Shown here: positions 7,283 through 15,972 of the stretch, in pieces
Layout of the letters: each line of letters begins with the position of its first letter
How positions within the stretch are numbered: position 1 is the first letter of the stretch
Source: JBNKFV01 sp050289485
GTDB taxonomy: Bacteria > Pseudomonadota > Gammaproteobacteria > Pseudomonadales > Cellvibrionaceae
Assembly (NCBI GenBank): GCA_050289485.1
Contig: JBNKFV010000009.1
Coordinates: 372,001 to 436,000, forward strand
Length of the DNA: 64,000 nucleotides
Direction of reading: 5' to 3'
Position numbers and translations under genes: made by a program
Notes under the pieces: model-generated
Database searches by the model: none
The model's input: only the letters and a program-made list of their open reading frames with translations
Told to the model about the DNA's origin: nothing

Positions 7283-8905
7283 TCAGGCCTTGCTGACAAT
7301 AATATCCTGTCCGGCAAAGTTGGGCGGTACAATAATGGTGTCGCGAGCGATGCTGCGCAGGTTGGGGTGGTCTAATGAATAATGTAGTCCACGGCTTTCT
7401 CTGCGCTCCATCGCTGAGCGGATAATCAGTTCAGCCACAATAGCCAGGTTACGTAACTCGATCAGGTCGTTGCCTACTTTGTAATTGCTATAGTACTCGG
7501 CAATTTCTTTCTGCAGCAGTTTAATACGATGTGTGGCTCGCTCAAGGCGTTTGTGTGTGCGCACAATACCCACGTAGTCCCACATGAAGCGACGCAGTTC
7601 GTCCCAGTTGTGCGAGATGATCACGTCTTCATCGGAATTGGTTACCCGCGATTCATCCCATGGGCGGACTCCATCAGGTAGGCTGATGTCATTAATATTG
7701 GCCACAATGTGCTGCGCTGCCGAGCGTGCGTAAACGATGCATTCGAGCAGCGAGTTGCTGGCCATGCGGTTGGCGCCGTGTAGACCGGTGAACGAGGTTT
7801 CGCCAATGGCATAGAGGCATTTAAGGTCGGTTTCACCGTTCTGATTCACCATCACGCCACCACAGGTATAGTGAGCGGCGGGCACAACCGGAATGGGTTG
7901 CTTGGTGATATCCAGGCCAAAACTCAGGCAGCGTTCTTTGACCGTTGGAAAGTGCTTGGCAATGAACTCTGGTGACTTATGGGTAATGTCGAGATATACA
8001 CAGTCACAGCCTAGCCGCTTCATTTCATGGTCGATCGCACGGGCGACAATATCGCGGGGTGCCAACTCGGCTCGTTCGTCGAAACGGTGCATAAAGCGCT
8101 CACCAGAGGGCAGCCGCAATACGGCACCTTCGCCACGGAGCGCCTCGGTCAGGAGGAATGACTTGGCGTTGGCATGGTACAGGCAGGTAGGGTGGAATTG
8201 GTTAAATTCCATATTGGCGACTCTGCAGCCTGCACGCCAAGCCATGGCAATGCCGTCGCCGCTGGCTCCGTCGGGGTTTGAGGTGTACAGATAGACCTTA
8301 CTGGCACCGCCAGTCGCGAGTATTACCGAGCGTGCCTGAAAGGCGCTGACAGAGTCGGTTTTGATGTTGTATACATAAGCGCCAGTGCAACGAATTTTAC
8401 GGCTGTTAGTGTCTGCTTGCGTGGTGAGGTCCAGGGCGACATGCTGCGTAAAGATATCGATATTGCTGTGGGTACGCACTTTGTCGATCAAAGCGGTATG
8501 TACGGCACGCCCGGTAGCGTCGGCACTGTGGATAATGCGGCGGTGACTGTGCCCGCCCTCGCGAGTGAGATGATACTCTTCTGCGCCTTGGTTTTTGGTG
8601 AAGTCCACACCTTGATCGATCAGCCACTGTATGGCGGCCTTGCTGTTTTCAACGGTAAAGCGCACGGCTTCTGCGTGGCATAAACCCCCACCGGCATTGA
8701 GTGTGTCTTGCACGTGGGCCTCGATAGAATCGTCATCGTCGAGAACAGCCGCGATGCCACCTTGCGCATACCAGGTGGAGCCTTCATTAAGTTCATTTTT
8801 GCTCAACACCGCTACTTTAAGCTGTTGTGCCAGGTTCAGTGCCAGTGTCAGGCCGGCGGCACCGCTGCCAATAACGAGGACGTCATACAGATAATGCTTG
8901 GTCAT
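7283..8905 (-). CDS. nadB: L-aspartate oxidase
   Basis: First enzyme of de novo NAD synthesis: oxidises L-aspartate to iminoaspartate using FAD, for NadA to convert to quinolinate. The 540 residues match family length. The FAD site is VLVIGSGAAGLTLALNLA at residues 9-26; the succinate-dehydrogenase-like active-site stretches STWYAQGGIAAVL, REGGHSHRRIIHSADATG and HGANRMASNSLLECIVYARSAA are all present. nadB divergent from the rpoE operon is the standard gammaproteobacterial arrangement, and that layout is kept here with an unusually long intergenic region of 515 bases. Confidence 0.97.
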   Translation of the reverse strand: MTKHYLYDVLVIGSGAAGLTLALNLAQQLKVAVLSKNELNEGSTWYAQGGIAAVLDDDDSIEAHVQDTLNAGGGLCHAEAVRFTVENSKAAIQWLIDQGVDFTKNQGAEEYHLTREGGHSHRRIIHSADATGRAVHTALIDKVRTHSNIDIFTQHVALDLTTQADTNSRKIRCTGAYVYNIKTDSVSAFQARSVILATGGASKVYLYTSNPDGASGDGIAMAWRAGCRVANMEFNQFHPTCLYHANAKSFLLTEALRGEGAVLRLPSGERFMHRFDERAELAPRDIVARAIDHEMKRLGCDCVYLDITHKSPEFIAKHFPTVKERCLSFGLDITKQPIPVVPAAHYTCGGVMVNQNGETDLKCLYAIGETSFTGLHGANRMASNSLLECIVYARSAAQHIVANINDISLPDGVRPWDESRVTNSDEDVIISHNWDELRRFMWDYVGIVRTHKRLERATHRIKLLQKEIAEYYSNYKVGNDLIELRNLAIVAELIIRSAMERRESRGLHYSLDHPNLRSIARDTIIVPPNFAGQDIIVSKA

Positions 8906-9047
8906 ACCTTACCGATCCAGAATGTAAAGAGGGGTTATTGGGTCTCTGGTAATGACAGGCCCAAAGTTCCACTACGGGTGTCGTCACAGGGAAAGCCGCG
9001 TATTATAGCCGAGCTTCAGGTGCAGGCCACCAGCCCCAATTGACGAG

Positions 9048-9083
9048 TTATTAACCCGGCAAACATTATTGCTGGGGTAATAA
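9048..9083 (+). repeat. dispersed palindromic element, copy A
   Basis: Left arm TTATTAACCCGGCAA, loop ACATTA, right arm TTGCTGGGGTAATAA. The left arm and loop match copies at 40032, 48665 and, inverted, 49239. The right arm has drifted (TGGGG instead of CGGGT). Confidence 0.7.
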
Positions 9084-9174
9084 GCGGCGCACGGATGCGT
9101 CGACATTGGCCGCAGGCAAATGTAAGTCCTTGAAGTACAAGGGGTTTTGTAAAATTTCGAGGGTATTTCCAAAG

Positions 9175-9210
9175 CGTGCAACAAAATAGAAAAACGTGCA
9201 ACAAAATAGA
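9175..9210 (+). repeat. two tandem copies of a 16-base sequence, 20-base period
   Basis: CGTGCAACAAAATAGA occurs exactly at 9175-9190 and 9195-9210, separated by AAAA. The exactness and two-turn spacing suggest a protein binding site or a recent duplication. It lies upstream of the rpoE promoter region. Confidence 0.6.
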
Positions 9211-9228
9211 TAAGTAGATCTATTTGTC

Positions 9229-9241
9229 GCCGGGTTAATAG
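9229..9241 (-). repeat. half copy of the palindromic element
   Basis: GCCGGGTTAATAG equals the right arm of the dispersed element. It is also the exact inverse of bases 9049-9060 (TATTAACCCGGC), so 9049-9240 is bounded by 12-base perfect inverted repeats. Confidence 0.5.
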
Positions 9242-9313
9242 TACGAAAATAATCGTTATGCAGACGTTACCGCGTGAAAGTGCGGTTGAAAATGGGTGAA
9301 GTTGGCACAATTT

Positions 9314-9340
9314 GAACTAACTGGTTGGCGATTTGTCTAT
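9314..9340 (+). promoter_or_regulatory. possible RpoE/AlgU-type promoter for rpoE
   Basis: GAACTA (9314-9319), 16 bases, TCTAT (9336-9340) resembles the RpoE/AlgU consensus GAACTT-N16/17-TCTGA. Autoregulation from such a promoter is normal for rpoE. Two positions deviate. Confidence 0.4.
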
Positions 9341-9369
9341 GGGTGGCTCAAAATGTGCCGAATTGAACA

Positions 9370-9396
9370 GTGACTCGTAAGGTAATGTTGAGTCAC
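9370..9396 (+). other. leader hairpin before rpoE
   Basis: GTGACTC (9370-9376) and GAGTCAC (9390-9396) pair perfectly around 13 bases and end 24 bases before the rpoE ATG. It could be a leader structure or a dyad operator. Confidence 0.4.
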
Positions 9397-9420
9397 GGAT
9401 GTGAGTTTTGGAGAATATGA

Positions 9421-10005
9421 ATGGCAGGAGCGTCTGCTCAGGATACTGACCAGGCACTGGTAGAGCGGGTTCAAAAGGGCGATAAGCGTGCTTTTGATCT
9501 ACTGGTGCTCAAGTATCAGCATAAAATAGTTGCCCTTATAGGGCGTTATGTAAGAGATTCGGCCGAAGTTTATGATGTTGCTCAAGAGGCTTTTATCAAA
9601 GCCTACCGGGCGCTGGCTAACTTTCGTGGGGATAGTGCGTTTTATACGTGGTTGTACCGAATTGCTATCAATACCGCCAAAAACCATCTGGTTTCGCAAA
9701 GTCGGCGACCACCCGGTTCTGATGTTGAGGTGGAAGATGCCGAGTATTATGGTGGCAGTGAGTCACTAAAAGATATTGATACACCTGAGAATAACCTGTT
9801 TCGCGATGAGTTAAAGGCGGTTGTCGATAAGGCGATAGCTGCGTTGCCTGAGGATTTACGTACGGCAGTCACCCTGCGTGAAATGGATGGGCTGAGTTAT
9901 GAGGAAATTGCCGAAGTGATGGAATGTCCCGTCGGTACGGTAAGGTCTCGTATTTTCAGGGCCCGCGAGGCGATTGATAAAGCGATGTCGCCGCTTTTGA
10001 ACTAA
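9421..10005 (+). CDS. rpoE: RNA polymerase sigma factor RpoE (AlgU type)
   Basis: ECF sigma factor (194 residues) for envelope stress. Region 2 reads YVRDSAEVYDVAQEAFIKAYRALANFRGDSAFYTWLYRIAINTAKNH and region 4 reads LREMDGLSYEEIAEVMECPVGTVRSRIFRAREAI, nearly identical to AlgU/RpoE. ATG 9421 is preceded by TTTGGAG. It heads rpoE-rseA-rseB-rseC-mucD, so sigma, anti-sigma, co-regulator and periplasmic protease are co-transcribed. It is normally held at the membrane by RseA and freed by regulated proteolysis. Confidence 0.97.
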   Translation: MAGASAQDTDQALVERVQKGDKRAFDLLVLKYQHKIVALIGRYVRDSAEVYDVAQEAFIKAYRALANFRGDSAFYTWLYRIAINTAKNHLVSQSRRPPGSDVEVEDAEYYGGSESLKDIDTPENNLFRDELKAVVDKAIAALPEDLRTAVTLREMDGLSYEEIAEVMECPVGTVRSRIFRAREAIDKAMSPLLN

Positions 10006-10214
10006 CCACAATTTTTTTTGTATATTTGTGAACCATTTTTGCACGGCTCTGTCATATCCAACAATAGACAGGTTAAGGCAGGGTTCAGGTGGGCGGTTGT
10101 GGCGCTCTTATATGTGCCATTAACTGCCCAAAATTTTCACTTATGGCTTGGCCGTAGGTGGGGGAACTAACGTTAGGCGCCGAGCACGCGGCGTTCATCG
10201 AGGTTAACTTACGT

Positions 10215-10931
10215 ATGACACAACGCAATAACACGCACCACGGCAACGAGATGTTATCTGCTCTGATGGACGGCGAACTGACCGAACTTGAGTTACATCG
10301 GGTGCTGAAGGAAGTTGATGGTGATGTTGAGGCTCGTGAAACCTGGGCCAGATACCAGGTGGTTGGGTCGGTCATGCGTGGTGACGATATCAAGGTTTCC
10401 CGTTTCGATCTTTCTGGCAGAGTAATGGCCGCGCTGGATGATGAACCCGCTCTACAGGTTTCAGGTGCTGTTGCTGGCTCAAAAAATGTGGGGTTGTGGG
10501 GTAACGTAACCCGATTTGCAGTAGCGGCGTCTGTGGCTTCATTGGCTGTTTTCGGGGTGCAACAGTTACAGACCGGAACTGATGCGCCGCAAGTAGCTGA
10601 AGCAGTAACGCCCGCGGAAGCTGCTGCTGATATGCCGATGGGGCTACTGGCTCCAGACTTTCCGGCCATGCGCAATGTGAGTGCTGGCGATCTGAGCGGT
10701 AAGCAGCAACAGCCGGTGGTGATTATTCCTATCAAAGGGGCTTCTCCTGGCCCCGAACTGAAAGCCTACCTGAATGGCTTGATGCTTGAGCATGCAGAGC
10801 ACACGGCTAACACGGGTGCCGGGATGTTGCCCTTCGCCCGTATTCCTCGTATTGACAAGGCTCTTGAATCTGCACAACTGAGTACCGATAATGTTGGGGA
10901 TTCGGTGATAGAGGCCGCTCCCGCGCAGTAG
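10215..10931 (+). CDS. rseA: anti-sigma-E factor RseA (MucA type)
   Basis: 238 residues. The N-terminal RseA domain binds sigma-E in the cytoplasm (NEMLSALMDGELTELELHRVLKEV, residues 11-34). One membrane helix lies at about 100-116 (RFAVAASVASLAVFGVQ). A periplasmic part of about 120 residues follows for RseB binding and DegS-type cleavage. ATG 10215 was preferred over an in-frame upstream start at 10158 because GAGG lies 11 bases before it and the family begins at this point. The 209-base gap from rpoE is longer than usual. Confidence 0.93.
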   Translation: MTQRNNTHHGNEMLSALMDGELTELELHRVLKEVDGDVEARETWARYQVVGSVMRGDDIKVSRFDLSGRVMAALDDEPALQVSGAVAGSKNVGLWGNVTRFAVAASVASLAVFGVQQLQTGTDAPQVAEAVTPAEAAADMPMGLLAPDFPAMRNVSAGDLSGKQQQPVVIIPIKGASPGPELKAYLNGLMLEHAEHTANTGAGMLPFARIPRIDKALESAQLSTDNVGDSVIEAAPAQ

Positions 10932-11033
10932 TTGATCGTGATCTATGGGTGGCCTGAGCAGGGCACCCTTGTTCAGCTGGTCCAACCCTGAGGCTGGCGA
11001 TGCAGCTGTTGCCTGTAGATACTTAGGAGCAAC

Positions 11034-12065
11034 ATGTCTATCCTCAAGCGCTTTACTCTCTTCGTTTTCCCTCTCGTTACTTTTTTCTCCGTTTCGGCGC
11101 TTGCACAGACCCAAACAGCGAATACCATCGAGGTTGTAGACCTGCTTAGGGGCATGTCTATAGCCCTGCGTAATCTCGATTATCAAGGCACCTTTACTTA
11201 TGAGCACGGCGGTGCCCTGGACACGTTTAAAGTTGTCCATACGGTTGAAGATGGTCGCGAGTTTGAGCGTCTACAATACCTGAGTGGCCCTGATCGCGCG
11301 GTGATCCGAGATCAGCGAGACAGCAACTGCCTTGGGGTTGCTGATTTGATATTGCGCGGCCAGCTCGGCGAGCTATTTAAGCAATATCCAGGCTTGTCGG
11401 AATACTACGATATATTCGTGCGGGGAGAAGATCGTGTTGCAGGGCGCAACGCGCTGGTCATTCATATTGCCCCAAAAGACGATTACCGTTTTGGACAAAG
11501 TCTTGCGCTGGATAAAGAAACGTTACTGCCATTGCGCGTGCTCACCCTGAATAAAATGCAGGTGCTGGAGCGTTTTCAGTTTGTGGATCTAATGTTGGGT
11601 GAAGAGGTTGCCCGCAACACTGGCGAGTTGGCTGCCAATGAAGTGAATATCGATAGAGGCCTTAATTGCGATAAAACAGAGGCCATGACTGCGACTCAAT
11701 GGCAGTTTGGTTGGGTGCCCAAGGGCTTCGCCATGATGGGGGCCAGGCAAGCCGGATCTCTGGGAGAAATGGTTATGTTTACCGATGGTATCAGCAGCTT
11801 CTCGGTATTTGTGCAAACCGTATCGGATCCACAACCCCTAGAAGCCCTGCGTGGGGCAACGGTTGTTTATATGTCGCCCTTTCAGGGAGCTGGTGAAACC
11901 TACCGGGTAACGTTGGTGGGTGAAGTGCCTTTGCTTACAGCGAAACGGGTTGTTGCCGGTATGACGCTGCCGACTGTGAGTGCCGTGCCGGAAGTCAACT
12001 CCGTGCAGGAACCCCCCGGGGCTGCTGAGCCCCCCGAGGCTCGAGCGGCTAATCAGATGCAGTAG
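11034..12065 (+). CDS. rseB: sigma-E regulatory protein RseB (MucB type)
   Basis: 343 residues with a signal peptide (MSILKRFTLFVFPLVTFFSVSALAQ). The MucB/RseB N-terminal lipoprotein-like domain (VDLLRGMSIALRNLDYQGTFTYEHGGALDTFKV) and the C-terminal domain (WQFGWVPKGFAMMGARQ) are present. In the periplasm it shields RseA from proteolysis and senses mislocalised lipopolysaccharide or lipoprotein. The C-terminal tail after about residue 320 is Pro/Glu/Ala-rich and low complexity. Confidence 0.93.
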   Translation: MSILKRFTLFVFPLVTFFSVSALAQTQTANTIEVVDLLRGMSIALRNLDYQGTFTYEHGGALDTFKVVHTVEDGREFERLQYLSGPDRAVIRDQRDSNCLGVADLILRGQLGELFKQYPGLSEYYDIFVRGEDRVAGRNALVIHIAPKDDYRFGQSLALDKETLLPLRVLTLNKMQVLERFQFVDLMLGEEVARNTGELAANEVNIDRGLNCDKTEAMTATQWQFGWVPKGFAMMGARQAGSLGEMVMFTDGISSFSVFVQTVSDPQPLEALRGATVVYMSPFQGAGETYRVTLVGEVPLLTAKRVVAGMTLPTVSAVPEVNSVQEPPGAAEPPEARAANQMQ

Positions 12066-12075
12066 GTCGTTCGCT

Positions 12076-12555
12076 ATGTTAATTGAAGCCACTACTGTGA
12101 TTGCGGTAGAGCCGGATTTTCTTTGGGTAGAAGCTGTACAAACCTCAGCCTGCGGCAGTTGTAAGGCACAAAAAGGTTGTGGTCAGTCGCTGCTTTCCAA
12201 ATTCGGTGCTACGCCCAACTATCTAAAAGTAGCTCGCTCCGGCGGGCTAGAAGGCGAACCTTTTTTGCCGGGTGATAGAGTGGATATCGGTATTCATGAG
12301 TCGGTGGTTGTCAGTGCATCGCTTATTGCCTACTTATTGCCACTGGTTTTTTTTCTCGTGGGCGTAACCTTAGGACATTACGTTTTTGCATCCGAAGGCT
12401 TGTCGATTTTATTGGGTTTGGCGGGTCTGCTCGCCGGTGCAATCGCCGTGCGTTTTGTGATTCAACGAAGAAACTGTGCAGCGTTTGAACCCGTTTTAAT
12501 GGGTAGGCATCAGCCATTATCTGAACTTGTTTCTGTTGTGAATGTCATTAAATAG
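12076..12555 (+). CDS. rseC: SoxR-reducing/RseC family protein
   Basis: 159 residues, 10 bases after rseB. The N-terminal domain carries the family cysteine cluster (SACGSCKAQKGCGQS); two membrane helices follow (VVVSASLIAYLLPLVFFLVGVTLGHYVF and ILLGLAGLLAGAIAVRFVIQ). RseC/MucC modulates sigma-E activity and in E. coli is linked to reduction of SoxR through Rsx. ATG 12076 matches the family start (MLIEATTVIAV); the open frame extends upstream inside rseB but is not expected to be used. Confidence 0.92.
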   Translation: MLIEATTVIAVEPDFLWVEAVQTSACGSCKAQKGCGQSLLSKFGATPNYLKVARSGGLEGEPFLPGDRVDIGIHESVVVSASLIAYLLPLVFFLVGVTLGHYVFASEGLSILLGLAGLLAGAIAVRFVIQRRNCAAFEPVLMGRHQPLSELVSVVNVIK

Positions 12556-12640
12556 CGTGCGCCGTTGCTTTAGATCTTGGTAGCTGACGGCGCAACCTGC
12601 ATTTGTTTTTGGCATTGTTTGTTATAGGAGTTTTTACTAC

Positions 12641-13993
12641 ATGCAAAAAATTACTATATGGCTTTCGGTGTTTAGTTTGTGCCTGCTCAGCTGGGTGGCA
12701 CAGGCGCGAAGCTTGCCTGATTTTAGTGATCTTGTCGAAAAATCCTCTCCCGCTGTAGTCAAAATTAATACCATTACCAAGAGTAAAGCCCGTCGCTTGT
12801 TTAATGAGCGGCAGCTTCCGCAAGGTGCTTTGCCAGACATCTTTCGTGAGCTGCTGGAGCCTCAGCAACGTGATATGGCGGCTATGGGGTCAGGTTTTAT
12901 TATCTCTGATGATGGTTATATTCTTACCAATAATCATGTTGTCGGCGAAGCTGATGAAATTATGGTAAGGCTGGTTGATCGACGTGAGTTTGCTGCAACC
13001 TTGGTGGGGGCTGATGAGCGTTCAGATTTGGCGTTGCTGAAAATTGAAGCAGATGGCTTGCCGTTTTTGAAGTTTGCCAAGCCTGATCAGCTGAAAGTGG
13101 GTGAGTGGGTGCTGGCAATAGGCTCGCCGTTTGGCCTGGATTTTTCTGCGAGTGCCGGTATTGTCAGTGCGATTGGTCGTAGTATTCCTACGGAAAAAAA
13201 CGAAAACTACGTGCCGTTTATTCAAACGGATGTGGCGATCAATCCTGGTAACAGTGGTGGTCCGCTGTTTAACCTTGATGGCGAAGTGGTGGGTATTAAT
13301 TCCCAGATTTACACCCGTTCAGGCGGATCTATCGGCTTGTCGTTTGCCATTCCCGCCAGCGTTGCTGTATCAGTGGTGCAGCAGCTGAAAGAAAAGGGCC
13401 ATGTGGATCGCGGCTGGTTAGGTGTAGTGATTCAGGAGGTTGATAAATCACTGGCGGAATCGTTTGGTCTTGATAAACCTTCCGGTGCGTTGGTTGCGCA
13501 AATGGAGCCCGGTGGCCCTGCGGCCAGCGCTGGCGTAGAAGTGGGTGATGTGATTGTGCAATTTGATGGTGTTGCGATAGATAGTTCTGGCGACCTGCCA
13601 CATGTAGTAGGGCAGACAGCGCCAGGTGACAAGGTTTCTATGCAGGTGATGCGGCAAGGTAAGCGCAAAACCCTCAAAGTTGTCGTTGGCACACTAGGCA
13701 AGGTGACTAAAGCTGAAGCTATGACAGAGGGCCCGGACGGTGGTCGTTTGGGGCTTTCGGTTGCGCCGGTTCAGGATAACGAAGGCGTGATGGTTGAGCA
13801 GGTTGTTGTGGGTAGCCCGGCTGCCGAAGCGGGCTTAAGAGTCGGCGATGTCATTACCCAGCTAGGATACGACAAGGTGGAGTCTGTGGAAGGCTTCTGG
13901 CGGTTGGTGGAAGCTCTGCCGGAGAAAAAACCTGTGCCCATCCGCTTTTTGCGTCGAGGACAAGCTATCTTCAAAACGATTGTTATCGATTAG
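12641..13993 (+). CDS. mucD: periplasmic serine protease MucD (DegP/HtrA family)
   Basis: 450 residues with a signal peptide (first 22 residues, ending VAQA), a trypsin-like domain and two PDZ domains (about 265-355 and 370-445). The catalytic triad is visible: H99 (TNNHVV), D129 (RSDLALLKI) and S205 (GNSGGPLFN). It degrades misfolded envelope proteins and is part of the RpoE response; in Pseudomonas MucD dampens AlgU activation. Separated from rseC by 85 bases. Confidence 0.95.
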   Translation: MQKITIWLSVFSLCLLSWVAQARSLPDFSDLVEKSSPAVVKINTITKSKARRLFNERQLPQGALPDIFRELLEPQQRDMAAMGSGFIISDDGYILTNNHVVGEADEIMVRLVDRREFAATLVGADERSDLALLKIEADGLPFLKFAKPDQLKVGEWVLAIGSPFGLDFSASAGIVSAIGRSIPTEKNENYVPFIQTDVAINPGNSGGPLFNLDGEVVGINSQIYTRSGGSIGLSFAIPASVAVSVVQQLKEKGHVDRGWLGVVIQEVDKSLAESFGLDKPSGALVAQMEPGGPAASAGVEVGDVIVQFDGVAIDSSGDLPHVVGQTAPGDKVSMQVMRQGKRKTLKVVVGTLGKVTKAEAMTEGPDGGRLGLSVAPVQDNEGVMVEQVVVGSPAAEAGLRVGDVITQLGYDKVESVEGFWRLVEALPEKKPVPIRFLRRGQAIFKTIVID

Positions 13994-14006
13994 TCTCTAG
14001 AAGCTT

Positions 14007-14035
14007 GCAAGGGGCATAACAGTAACGCCCCTTGT
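14007..14035 (+). terminator. hairpin between mucD and lepA
   Basis: GCAAGGGGC (14007-14015) pairs with GCCCCTTGT (14027-14035) around 11 bases, with one G-T pair. There is no long T-run after it, so it may terminate weakly or only attenuate read-through from the rpoE operon into lepA. Confidence 0.5.
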
Positions 14036-14146
14036 TAAGCCTTTCATAGCTTGAAATCTTGAAATACGGTATGCTTGCGCCCTTATTTGTCGGGGGTAGG
14101 CTTCTGCTTCCGTATCCCATTGATTTTATAGAAGTTTGATGCAATC

Positions 14147-15946
14147 GTGACTGACCTAAGCCATATCCGAAATTTCTCGATAATTGCCCACATTGACCAC
14201 GGCAAATCCACCATTGCAGACCGGTTCATTCAGGTATGTGGGGGGCTCACCGACCGTGAAATGGCGGAGCAGGTGCTCGACTCGATGGATATCGAGCGCG
14301 AACGCGGCATCACGATTAAAGCGCAAAGCGTAACGCTCAACTATACCGCTCGCGATGGTAAAACCTACCAACTCAATTTTATTGATACCCCTGGGCACGT
14401 GGACTTCTCTTATGAGGTGTCGCGCTCGCTGTCTGCCTGTGAAGGTGCTTTGTTAGTGGTGGATGCGGCTCAGGGCGTTGAAGCGCAGTCAGTGGCTAAC
14501 TGTTATACCGCGGTAGAAGAGGGGCTTGAAGTGATCCCCGTACTCAACAAAATGGATTTGCCACAGGCTGAGCCAGAGCGTGTGGCACAGGAAATTGAAG
14601 ACATCATTGGTATCGATGCCATGTCTGCCGTTAAATGCAGTGCCAAATCAGGCTTGGGCATTGAAGATGTGTTGGAAGAGCTCGTGCGCTTGGTTCCTCC
14701 GCCGAAAGGTGATGTTAATGCACCGTTACAAGCGCTGATCATTGACTCGTGGTTCGACAACTACTTAGGTGTGGTGTCGCTGGTGCGGGTGGTACAGGGC
14801 ACTCTGAAAAATAAAGACAAAATCATTACCAAGTCGATTGGTAAGGCGCATGTTGTTGATCAAGTGGGCGTGTTTACACCCAAACGACACCCCACCGGTG
14901 TTTTAAAAGCCGGTGAAGTAGGCTTTGTGGTGGCAGGCATTAAAGATATTCACGGCGCACCTGTCGGCGACACCCTTACCCATGCTAACACGCCTGATAC
15001 GCTGGCGTTGCCCGGTTTCAAAAAGGTAAAGCCTCAGGTTTATTCGGGTATGTTTCCGGTAGACTCTGATGAATATGAGAATTTCCGCGAAGCACTGGCA
15101 AAATTAACGCTGAATGACGCTTCACTGTTTTACGAACCAGAAAGCTCTGATGCGCTTGGCTTTGGCTTCCGCTGTGGTTTCCTGGGTATGTTGCACATGG
15201 AGATCATTCAGGAGCGTTTAGAGCGTGAATATGATCTCGATCTGATTACCACAGCACCTACAGTGGTTTACGAAGTGGTAAAAACTGATGGTGATGTGGT
15301 TTACGTGGATAACCCGTCAAAACTGCCAGATCCCGGCGTTATTGATGAAATGCGAGAGCCGATTGTACAAGCTAATATCCTGGTGCCCCAGGCACATTTG
15401 GGGTCAGTTATCACCCTTTGTGTTGAGAAACGCGGCGTACAGAAAGACATGCAGTATATGGGCAGCCAGGTGTCGGTAACTTATGAACTGCCTATGAACG
15501 AAGTGGTGATGGACTTTTTTGATCGCCTCAAGTCTGTGAGCCGCGGATTTGCGTCATTAGATTACAGCTTTTCGCATTTCCAAGCTGCTCGCCTTGTACG
15601 CTTGGATGTATTGATCAATGGTGACAAGGTGGATGCCTTGGCGTTAATTGTTCACCGTGACAATGCTCATTATAAAGGGCGTGCACTGACCGAAAAAATG
15701 AAAGAACTGATTCCCCGGCAGATGTTTGATGTCGCCATTCAGGCAGCGATTGGCGGGCAGATTGTTGCTCGTACCACCGTAAAGGCATTGCGGAAAAACG
15801 TAACTGCCAAATGTTATGGCGGTGATATTACCCGTAAGCGCAAGCTGCTTGAAAAGCAGAAAGCGGGTAAAAAGCGCATGAAGCAAGTAGGGCGGGTAGA
15901 AATCCCGCAGGAAGCATTCTTGGCTGTTTTAAAAGTGGATAGTTAA
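14147..15946 (+). CDS. lepA: translation elongation factor 4
   Basis: Ribosome back-translocase GTPase, 599 residues. G1 is AHIDHGKST, G3 is DTPGHVDF and G4 is NKMD; EF-G-like domains follow, and the LepA-specific C-terminal domain ends in KNVTAKCYGGDITRKRKLLEKQKAGKKRMK. The start is GTG 14147 (family N-terminus LSHIRNFSIIAHIDHG). It heads lepA-lepB-(DUF4845)-rnc-era-recO-acpS. Confidence 0.98.
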   Translation: MTDLSHIRNFSIIAHIDHGKSTIADRFIQVCGGLTDREMAEQVLDSMDIERERGITIKAQSVTLNYTARDGKTYQLNFIDTPGHVDFSYEVSRSLSACEGALLVVDAAQGVEAQSVANCYTAVEEGLEVIPVLNKMDLPQAEPERVAQEIEDIIGIDAMSAVKCSAKSGLGIEDVLEELVRLVPPPKGDVNAPLQALIIDSWFDNYLGVVSLVRVVQGTLKNKDKIITKSIGKAHVVDQVGVFTPKRHPTGVLKAGEVGFVVAGIKDIHGAPVGDTLTHANTPDTLALPGFKKVKPQVYSGMFPVDSDEYENFREALAKLTLNDASLFYEPESSDALGFGFRCGFLGMLHMEIIQERLEREYDLDLITTAPTVVYEVVKTDGDVVYVDNPSKLPDPGVIDEMREPIVQANILVPQAHLGSVITLCVEKRGVQKDMQYMGSQVSVTYELPMNEVVMDFFDRLKSVSRGFASLDYSFSHFQAARLVRLDVLINGDKVDALALIVHRDNAHYKGRALTEKMKELIPRQMFDVAIQAAIGGQIVARTTVKALRKNVTAKCYGGDITRKRKLLEKQKAGKKRMKQVGRVEIPQEAFLAVLKVDS

Positions 15947-15972
15947 AAAAGCATTACATATAAGGGTTCAGC

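Larger units (their letters stand above)
8906..9420. other. long nadB-rpoE intergenic region with repeats
   Basis: 515 bases without a gene. It holds a palindromic element (9048-9083), a tandem 16-base repeat (9175-9210), a half element (9229-9241), a possible RpoE-type promoter (9314-9340) and a leader hairpin (9370-9396), each listed separately. Confidence 0.6.

Noticed and set aside
10644..11240. 198-codon frame antisense to rseA and rseB
   Set aside because: Antisense to two recognised genes, no ribosome site.
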